From Parascedosporium putredinis (taxonomy: Eukaryota > Ascomycota > Sordariomycetes > Microascales > Microascaceae): 64,000 nt of DNA. Under the pieces are notes generated by a model. The model ran no database searches. It saw nothing but the letters and a program-made list of their open reading frames with translations, and had not been told where the DNA came from. Location of the stretch: NCBI GenBank assembly GCA_949357655.1, contig CASHTG010000001.1, forward strand, positions 4,402,001-4,466,000, read 5' to 3'. Shown here in pieces: positions 55,542 to 64,000 of this stretch. Numbering within the stretch: position 1 is the first letter of the stretch; every line of letters starts with the position of its first letter. The position numbers and the translations under genes were made by a program.

Positions 55542-58282
55542 ATGTTGTCCGCCCGCCAAGCGGCCGTCAGGGCCTCCTCGTCCTTGACCTCCCGTGCAGC
55601 AGTCTTCACCCGGGCCACCCTGCTCCAAAAGCACGCCCTCCGACCGCTCTCGACCTCGGTGAGCCGAGACCGTGCTGCCACGATACCGAACCCAAACCAG
55701 ACCCTGAGGGATATCGTCGTCCAGACCGTCAAGAACATTGGCTCTCACCGCGAGGGCCAGCAGTACCTCAAGTACTTTACCTCGGTCTCTTCCGAGTCCT
55801 TCGCCATCATCAAGGCCGGTGGTGCTATTCTCACCGAACACCTCGACGATTTTTGCCAGTCCCTCCTGGTATTGCACCAGCTCGGTCTCTACCCCGTCGT
55901 CGTCCACGGAGCCGGCCCTCAGCTCAACAAGCTCCTCGAGGATGCCGGCGTCGAGCCCCAGTTCGAGGAGGGCATCCGCGTCACCGACAAGAAGACCCTC
56001 TCCGTCGCTATGAAGCTCTTCTACGAGGAGAGCGTTAGGCTTTCCGAGGCCCTCAACAGGTATGGCGTGTCCAACATGCCCATCACCTACTCCTCACCGC
56101 CGACTACCTTGACCGCGACCGCTGGGGTTACGTCGGCGACGTCACCGGCGTCAACCTCAACCCCATTGAGAAGGCCATCAAGGCTGGCTACATCCCCATT
56201 GTTCCCTCCCTCGCCTTGACCAAGGAGGGCCAGGTCCTCAATGTCAACGCCGACGTTACCGCCGCCAGCTTGGCTCAAGCCATGAAGCCCCTCAAGATCA
56301 TCTACCTGTCCGAGAAGGGTGGCCTCTTCCGTGGCGACAGCGGGGAGCTCATCAGCGAGATCTTCCTCGACCAGGAGTACGACGAGCTCATGGCCCAGCC
56401 CTGGTGCCAGAGGGGCACCCGCCTAAAGATCAAGGAGGGCAAGAAGCTCCTCGATACCCTCCCCAGGACTTCCAGCATCGCCATCATCCACCCCGACGAC
56501 CTCCAGACCGAACTCTTCACCATTTCCGGTGCCGGTACCCTCATCCGCCGTGGTGAAAAGGTCGAAGTTGCTTCTTCCCTCAGCGAGATCTCTGATCTCC
56601 AAAAGTTCAAGGATGCCCTTGCCCGTGGCCAGACCTCCGATACCGAGGCTGTCCGCAACGTGGAAGAGTACCTCGAGATGCTCAAGGACCGCCCCTTCAA
56701 GGCCTACTTTGACGATGCCATGAGCTGCCTTGCCATTGTCCTCCAGCCCACCGAGAGCCGCCCCTTCTCCTCCTGGGTTACCCTTTCCATCACCAAGCCC
56801 GGCTGGTTGACCAACACCGCCGAGAACGTTTTCCAGGCCATCGAGAAGGAGAACTCGGACCTCGTATGGGCCGTCAGCAAGGATGACGAGAATCTCTCCT
56901 GGTTCTTTGAGCGATCCGACGGCAGCTTCTGCGTCGACGGCGCCGTTCTTTTCTGGCGCGGCTTCAGGCTCGAGAAGTACTCGGAGCTCGGCCCCATCCT
57001 GGACGAGGTCAAGGCCTCTGGCTTCATCAGCCTCGGCGAGCCTAGCTCCGGCGAGCCCGTTGCTCCCTCCACAACCGCCTCCTCCCGCAAGCCCTCGTCC
57101 CGCCCCCAGCAGGCCCGTGCCTTCTCCACCTCTGCTCGCCCGAGTGTCCGCACTTCTCAGCAGCGCGCCGCCCCTGCCCAGGCCCGAACCTTCGTCACCG
57201 AGACCAACCCCAACCCCCTCGGCAAGAAGAATGCCTCCGCCGATAGGCCCGCCCGCGTCGCCCTCATCGGTGCCCGTGGCTACACCGGCCAGGCGCTCAT
57301 CGACCTCATCAACTCCCATCCTTACCTCGACCTCACCCACGTCTCCTCCCGTGAGCTCGCCGGACAAACGCTCAAGGGCTACGAGAAGCGCGAGGTCGTC
57401 TACGAGAACCTGAGCCCCGAAGACGTCCGAGATCTCGAGAAGAGCGGTGAGGTGGATTGCTGGGTCATGGCCCTGCCCAACGGCGTATGCCAGCCCTTCG
57501 TCGAGGCCATCTACGACGCCCGCAAGGCCTCCAACCACAAGAGCGTCATTGTCGATCTTTCCGCCGACTACCGCTTCGACAAGTCGTGGACTTATGGCCT
57601 CCCCGAGCTCACCCGGCGCGTCGACATCCAGCACTCGCATCAGGTTTCCAACCCCGGCTGCTACGCTACCGCCGCGCAGCTCGGAATTGCCCCCTCGTCG
57701 AGCATCTCGGCGGACAGCCCACCGTCTTTGGTATTTCCGGCTACTCGGGCGCTGGCACCAAGCCCTCGCCCAAGAACGACGTCGAGCTCCTCGCCGATAA
57801 CGTCATGCCCTACAGCTTGACTGACCACATCCACGAGCGCGAGATTGGTAACCACCTTGGCGCCCCCGTTGCCTTCATGCCCCACGTCGCCTCTTGGTTC
57901 CGCGGCATCCAAACCACCATCAACATCCCCCTCAACAAGACCATGACTTCTCGAGACATCCGCCAGATCTACCAGGATCGTTATGCCGGCGAGAAGCTTG
58001 TCAAGGTCATTGGCGAGGCCCCCAGGTCAAGGCCATCATGAACCGACACGGCGTCGAGATTGGCGGTTTCGCCGTCCACAGCAGCGGAAAGAGGGTTGTT
58101 GTCTGCTCGACCATTGACAACTTGCTGAAGGGTGCCGCCACTCAATGCTTGCGTAAGTTGCCTTGGGATATTCCTTCTTTCGTACTATTCTATCTGATCA
58201 TCAACTAATCTTTTGCCTTGGAATAGAAAACATGAACCTCGCTCTCGGTTTCGCAGAGTACGAGGGTATTCCCGTCATGTAA
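55542..58282 (+). CDS. arg-6: Bifunctional acetylglutamate kinase / N-acetyl-gamma-glutamyl-phosphate reductase
   Basis: Mitochondrial precursor for steps two and three of arginine synthesis. Exons are 55542-58152 and 58227-58282. The presequence includes RPLSTSVSRDRAA. The kinase domain (about 75-330) shows IIKAGGAIL and VVVHGAGPQLN. A GNAT-like regulatory domain (about 395-500) follows. Then comes an Arg/Ser/Ala-rich linker with ARAFSTSAR and QARTFVTE (about 510-560), which resembles a second presequence. The reductase carries GARGYTGQALIDL (about 577) and the active-site cysteine in NPGCYAT (about 704). It ends LALGFAEYEGIPVM. One base is missing near 56092, one C in 57690-57694 and one in 58019-58023. 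With these the exons give 889 residues, matching the Neurospora and yeast layout. Yeast Arg5,6 is cleaved in the matrix into two enzymes. Confidence 0.96.
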
Positions 58283-59759
58283 ACGTCGTGCCCGCACAGC
58301 ATCGGCAGATCAAGGGGAAGGGAGGAAGGAGAGGGGGCAGGTCACATCGAACAGACTCATTCCTCAGATGAAGCTTCTGGCCCACCTCCCCTCGGAAGGG
58401 GAAAAAAAAAGAATCAAGCGGGTCAATTGAAGCATGGTGCAGCTAGAGGGCGTTTCTATCGGCCAGCAACGGACCGTGCGATGATCTTTTGTTCGGGGAG
58501 GGTGCAGATCCACTAGATTGTCTGTCCCCCTCCTCCTTCGCCTTTTCATAGCCCCCTCCCCTTTGTTCCTGGTCGGCCGGTTCATTCCCGGTCTCTATTC
58601 CTATCTAGCTGCTCTTTTTATTTTTGGCGTTTAAAGGTGGAGAGAAAGGGCTCCGCAGGCTGTAGCTTTTCCATAGTATGTCTGTCTGCTTTCTCGTTTA
58701 TGTATATAAGCAAAACAAAGAATTTCCTGCCAACATCCATCTGATGGCTTTTCCTTTTCTGTCTAACAGGTGTATGCAAAAACAATGAAAAAGAATCTCA
58801 CACAAGCTAGCATTTGGTCAAGGGTTCGGATAGAATAGTTCCAGCAGCAGGACGGCACCACGCTCTTCTTATAACTATGTACTCTGCTAATTAAGTCCAT
58901 CCCTACTCCCTTGGCAAACTCATTAGGGGTAGAGAGCTACACCATGTCCTTAGGAGGGCGCGGGCGCTACTGACCCGATCAAGCAAGATATGTGCAAACA
59001 AAAGACATAATGGAAAGGGGAGGCACAAGGGCCCGTTCCTCCCCCTCCCGTAGAACGCTGCAACCTCCCACCCACCTCGAGAACTTCCCACCTATGCCTC
59101 TGACCAAATATACAGATTCCACGGTGGCCATGGCGAGGAGGAACAAGAGGAAGAGAACCAAACATGAAAGAAAGAGAGGGACAAGAGCAACGAGGTAGAG
59201 AAAACAGCAAGTACCAAAGTTGTTGCCTCACATCTTTAGCGGGGAATGAAACGTGCCACTGCAATAGAAGCCACCAGCCACGAAGGATCAAGGGACTTGA
59301 GAGAGAGAGAAAAACACGAAACCAAGCAAGCGTGTTGTACCATTTCCGTGCTCCATGAGTAAAATAAAAAACAAAAGCGCATAGTAAACAAAAAGTCCGA
59401 GACGCAGAAAAATCCCTTCGTGAGCGAATAACAGTGACATATCTAAAGCTTTCCTTCCCGATTCGTTGTCGTTACAATCCTTTTGGCTTCTTTGCCCCGT
59501 CGCTTCGTACCATCTCGCCGCTCTCGGCCATGTTCATTCCACGGCTAACGGGCATCTTCGATTGCTTGATGCAACGACGCGAGGCGATCGGGTTCGTCGA
59601 GGCGGATGATGCGGTACACTGTGAAAGACTGGGAATAGAACGAGAGCTCGCGAGAAGAAAATGCAGCCGGTAAAAAGACATGAGGAAGCACATCTGCTGA
59701 CGTTTGCTGAATGAGACGGATGCAGATGTGAGGGTATTATGCAATTCCGCTTGCAGCGG
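58283..59759. other. Convergent intergenic region, arg-6 and SNC1
   Basis: 3' flanks of two convergent genes. No coding sequence recognised. A minus frame near 59545 could be an alternative last exon of the SNARE gene but fits the family less well. Confidence 0.45.
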
Positions 59760-60666
59760 TTACTTCTGAGATGTGACGACTGAGAGAAGAGAGGTGGAAG
59801 ATTAGCCATTTGTGATTCAAGGGGCAGGGAGGGGAAAAAGGCAACAGCGAGGTGTTGGCATATATACATACCAGCTGGTACGATGATAATGACGAGGAGA
59901 ATGACGATGCCGACGGCAATGCACATGCGCATCTTCATGTCCTTCCACCACATTTGCTTCCTGACACGGTTGGCGCCACGCCTGAAGCCTTGTGCTGAGA
60001 CGGCTAGGTTATCGGTCTTGTCCTGGAGAGCGTCAAGGCGCTCACCACGCTGGGAGACCTTGTTGATGTTCTCACGCATCACATCGACGGTGTCGTCAAT
60101 TTGCTACACAATCCGTTAGTACACTGAATAATCATCATAACTCGTTTGACTTCCTTCAAGCCGGACAGCATGACGAATGGATCAAGTTCTGGACACGCTC
60201 TGCGAGGGATGTAGCAGGCTTCACGTTGAAAGGCAATTAAGGTTCGTCCGTGTAGCTTATGGGAGGTGCTTTGTGTGACGGGGACATGGTGGCGATGACG
60301 CCAGCGATGCTGTCAAACGACTTCTCATCGGCTGCCATCGACACCAAGCCAAGGGGAGCAAAGCCACCCGTTGGCCCATGACCTCCGATGAATGGGAAGC
60401 CGCAGCATCGTGGAAGCAGGCGGCTCGTCATCCAGCAAGGTGTTGTTGTCGGGGGTTCCAAAGCTATCGTCCTTGCACATGCCAAACCAAAAGGGGTGGC
60501 ACAAGTGACGGGAGCCGAAGCGCCAAAGGGGAAAAATATGAGAAGGAAGAAGAATAAAACTTACAGCTTGAAGAGCCTGCGTCCGCGCATTTCCTCCGGC
60601 CTGTTGACCCTGGCCCTGCTGGCCGGCGGGGATATAGGGATCGTAGGGAGCGTCCTGCGACGACAT
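59760..60666 (-). CDS. SNC1: Synaptobrevin-type R-SNARE Snc1/Snc2
   Basis: Vesicle SNARE for fusion of secretory and recycling vesicles with the plasma membrane. At hyphal tips it marks exocytic carriers. Minus-strand exons are 60666-60565, 60103-59872 and 59779-59760, giving 117 residues with no indel. The short N-terminus is Gln/Gly-rich. The SNARE motif (about 35-90) has IDDTVDVMRENINKVSQRGE and DKTDNLAVSAQGFRRGANR, with the zero-layer arginine in QRGERLD. Then come the juxtamembrane RKQMWWKDMKMR and one membrane helix ending IIVPAVVTSQK. The last exon is only 20 bases and was chosen because it alone restores the VPAVV end. The first intron is 461 bases, the longest in the window. Confidence 0.93.
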
Positions 60667-63306
60667 TGTGGTGATGTGGTGATGCGGTGGGAAAAAGGGT
60701 GGAGGTAGTAGGTGAGTGACTTTGGCGTCGCGGGATGACGAGACCCAAAGCTTTCAAATACGCAAGGCGAGTGTCGCGAAGAGGCAGATCAAGGAGACCA
60801 AAAGAGGTTCGTTCGTTTGTGTTATCGTGCGATGGACAGGATGGCGAGTTCGAGGTTAGGAGTCCAGGAATGGGGAGAAGGGGAGAAATGGGGAAAGGGA
60901 AGGAAAAAAGAGAAATTGCCGTGGTTGGTGATGACGGAGGGAAATGGGGAGATGGGGGATTTGAGACACTGGGAAAGGAACAAAGGAGGCCCCGAAACAG
61001 AATGGTTTTGGGTCTCGAAGGGCGGGTTGGCCTCAGCTCGTTGCTGGTGTCGAAGCCACCTTGGCCACCCAAGAAGAATGGAACATTTGATCAATCCCTC
61101 GCCCAGGGTACCGAGGTACCTTGCACAGTGGACCAACGACGGCCTTTGGCAGGGTCGACTGATCAACCAAACGGTTGGAACATTGCAACGTGCACCTCTT
61201 TCGGTTAATGACGAGTGCGAATTATCGGCTTGTTCACACGGCGTACAACTTAGGCGGAAGAATTGCAAATTTGGCTGGAGACCCCAGCCTTGGGTGTTTC
61301 TAGGTCTGTTTTGACAGTGTCATAGCTACCAAAACCCAACTATTACTTCGTACCCAAATCGAGGCTGTCCATCAGCTGCGAATGATGGTGATTACTCTTC
61401 TACCGAGAAGCGCTTGGAAAAGGAATGTTCAATCCCTTATCTGGACATTAAAATTCCTTGAAATACGCATCTCTCCAACCTCCTCTTGCTCTTTGTTCTC
61501 CATTCCTTGCGAGTGTGAGCAGCACACTCGCTCGCAAGAGTAGATGTTCCCTACAGTGCAACATACAGTTCGATAAATTTCCCAATCGAGGAAGTTTCCC
61601 GTGGCGGTGCATTCAAGTTGACGCATCCACACCATCAACATTATTAGAATCTCAGTGATTGGTATATGATTTCCTTCCTTGGCCACACGCCGCCACGCCA
61701 TTCTTCAACCTTTTGCCCAGTCTCCGGGAGGTCCGTCTTGCTGATTAAGCACGTGACGTTTTCTCCAAGCCACTTCAAGGTTCAGGTTCCGTTGCAGCTT
61801 GGAACATGAAAGGCGTGGGCTGTAACAGATCCCGGCCATGGCTTGATGTATTAAACAGGACAAAGGAGAGCCCAGGGCAAGTCGCCGATAATTGCGTTTG
61901 GTTGCTGCGGCCTCTGGATTGCTTACTGCGTACGAGTGAGGTGAGCCTTCGGCCGACGTGGATCTCCACAACCGACAGTTTCGAGGGGCTGGGTGGGCTA
62001 TTTTGCCGCCTAGGCTGAGTGACCTGACTTGCCACAGGAGACAGATGACCCAAGGCTACTGTGGTGGTCTTGTTCACTAATGCAAGCCCTCCCATTCACA
62101 CTCCGAGCGCTTATTATTGTCCACACTGATCCATAAGGGTCCGCGTGAGGGCGGCAGAAATGTAGCATCCATTCCATGCAGATATGTATGGGGAAAGGGG
62201 CAAGTCAAACGGGGACCCTTGGAACTCCACCGTACATTGGGCGTCCGTAGCGCGATGTCTGCTTTTCTTTCTTTGTTCCGGCCGGGGCGTGGGGGACCGG
62301 TGGCTTCAACAATATGACGAGACCCTCTTTTCGATATTATATAGTCTCTCAGTTCCCTTCTTTTCAAGACAAGCGGGCGATGGCCGGCCGTTGCAGGGTC
62401 GCCAGCAAAGCCGCCCGGGTTAGCGACAGCCCGCAGGTGGCATGCCCCACCATCCCATGTCCATGTCCGACGAGCTGCATTCCCGCTCGCTCGGGCGTTG
62501 CAAAGCCGTTTCATCGACCCTGAGTCAGGCCTTTCCCTTGGTTCATAGGCAAAGGGGCACATAGCTCAGTCCGTCAATCAAGTATTAATCTCATCAACAT
62601 ATAGTATCATTCCGATAAAGCCAGTGTAGGTTGCGTGAGTTCTGAGACGCAAACGGACGAGGACGCATCCTTGGCGACACCAAGCTTGAGCCGACAATAT
62701 CTGCCCAAATACCTCGCTCAAAAGCTTACTCCTTTCGTTCCCTAGGAATGCCGGGCTGGCTGGGTATGGTGGCCATGAGGCGATCAGGCTGTCGGGTTCT
62801 CAGGTTATTGAGCATCGATCTCTAAAAGGCCAAGGGCTGGTGTTGGCCGCCTCAAAAGGAACCATACCTTAGTCTGAGGGTGGGCGAGGGGAAGACAACA
62901 GGGCATCTCGCACCTCACCAAAGTGAGCAACAGGTTTTCATGAACCATGTGCCAAAGCGATGGTCGGAAACATCCTCATCATCAACAAGACTACCTCGGT
63001 ACCATAGAGGGGGTAAAAGTAGGTAAAGGTGGTCTATTCGACGCACGGGGCTATCCTAAAGCAGATTTAGAGGGCAACACAAATCCAAGTTATCGAAAAT
63101 TTTGATCAAACTATAAAAGATTTCAAGACAGAGAGGAATTCCCAAATTAGCTCGGGCTGCTGCTACTCCGTGGCTGGTGCCTCTTTCCAGGCCTGGCATG
63201 TTATTGAGTTCGTTCGTTCCTGACGAACGTCCGGAATCACCGATGACTAAGGAAGCAATCAGGTCGGTCCAGGGCCCGGAACCGACCGAGGGCGACGCTA
63301 TTACCT

Positions 63307-63342
<36 letters not shown>

Positions 63343-64000
63343 AGATGCACCTACAGAGCTCACTCCCTGACGTCAGGCTCCTCGTGTTCTGCGCCGGGCT
63401 GGCTGCCGCCCGATGGCGAAACCAAGCATGGCCGAAAAGAAGGCATCAATGACCGTAGCCCAATGAAAGGCCAATGGACAGGATAAAAATATGACAGCCA
63501 CTTTGTCAGTCGTGCACCACTTTCCTGCTCAGATAGAACAGTCACGACCACAAGAAAGATGCATTTTTCGGTGTACAAAGTGCTTGGCCGGTCCACAGAA
63601 GCCTCCTCGACTCTTCCTAACTTGAACCTCCATCGACGAAGGAGGATGTGGAGGAGGGACGGAAGAGCGACAAGCAGCGGAGAGGAAACAGGGGAGATGA
63701 GAGGGGAACCAATTGTCGATCTGTTCCCTCGCCCCTGGGAGATTGGAGTAATAAAAGTAGTTCCTCGTGGACCGAGCAGCCCGCTCGCCTTTTGACGTGT
63801 GGCCCTCACCTTTTTCAAGAACTCTAGGCCAAGTTGTTGGATCCTCAGGAACACCTCGTTGGGAGCATACGTAATGGGCATTCCCCGCCAAACTTAAGCC
63901 TTTCCCACTTGCGCGTGGATATGGGGCGGAGACGAGCAACTTCTATTTTGGGGGTGGGCAGCGCATCGTTTCTCCTGATCCATTCTGATCCACTGCTGGT
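60667..64000. other. 3.3-kb terminal region, no gene seen
   Basis: Begins with the purine-rich (on the plus strand) promoter of SNC1. Beyond about 61.3 kb no open frame has domain character, and a gene may begin beyond the window. The only structure noted is a CA microsatellite. Confidence 0.45.
63311..63340. repeat. (CA)15 microsatellite
   Basis: Fifteen uninterrupted CA units in noncoding DNA. Confidence 0.95.

Noticed and set aside
56423..57640. 405-codon antisense frame across Arg5,6
   Set aside because: It arises from codon bias on the coding strand. The plus strand has all kinase and reductase motifs.
59545..59618. Alternative last exon for SNC1 ending IIRLDEPDRLASLHQ
   Set aside because: The phase is allowed, but the 59760-59779 exon restores the family end VPAVVTSQK at the usual length.

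Overview
The window is nuclear DNA of a filamentous ascomycete (Pezizomycotina, most likely Sordariomycetes). Three things point there. Introns are short, with GTAAGT-like donors and CTAAC-like branch sites. The gene set includes the SLMAP-like FHA protein of the fungal STRIPAK complex, the DASH subunit Spc19 and a bifunctional Arg5,6. Intergenic DNA is long, CT-rich and free of recognisable genes. I recognise 14 protein families, one further small GPI-type surface protein, one tRNA-Ser(AGA) and two weak hypothetical loci. No CRISPR array, transposon, rRNA or secondary-metabolite cluster is visible.

Layout. 0.4-3.2 kb: the osmosensor Sho1 (+) faces an unidentified small locus and the DASH subunit Spc19 (both -). 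3.2-11.0 kb: no supported gene. 11-14.3 kb: a small Thr-rich GPI-type protein and mitochondrial lipoyl synthase (both +). 14.3-22.1 kb: a second gene-poor stretch. 22.1-31.8 kb: a secreted GH55 beta-1,3-glucanase, tRNA-Ser(AGA), a SPOUT RNA methyltransferase (-) divergent from a membrane-anchored thioredoxin (+), then the mitoribosome factor Rsm22 (+). 32.4-38.9 kb: quinolinate phosphoribosyltransferase and the FHA STRIPAK protein (both -). 41.3-44.7 kb: Mgr2 (TIM23 complex) and an Hst2-type sirtuin (+). 46.8-52.3 kb: two secreted enzymes on the same strand, a GMC oxidoreductase with a Pro/Glu repeat tail and an alpha-carbonic anhydrase. 55.5-58.3 kb: Arg5,6. 59.8-60.7 kb: the R-SNARE Snc1 (-). 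60.7-64 kb: nothing supported.

Most genes are independent housekeeping genes. Several share a destination: lipoyl synthase, Rsm22, Mgr2 and Arg5,6 are mitochondrial, while the GH55 enzyme, GPI-type protein, GMC oxidoreductase and carbonic anhydrase carry N-terminal signals for secretion or the cell surface. I found no genes arranged as an undescribed multi-gene system.

The dominant anomaly is technical. Eleven conserved genes are broken by about 29 single-base indels, mostly a missing or extra C/G in a short homopolymer. When each is counted as one base, every exon set closes to a whole number of codons. This points to a draft assembly with homopolymer errors, not to pseudogenes. Exon coordinates below were deduced by hand from splice signals and reading phase.
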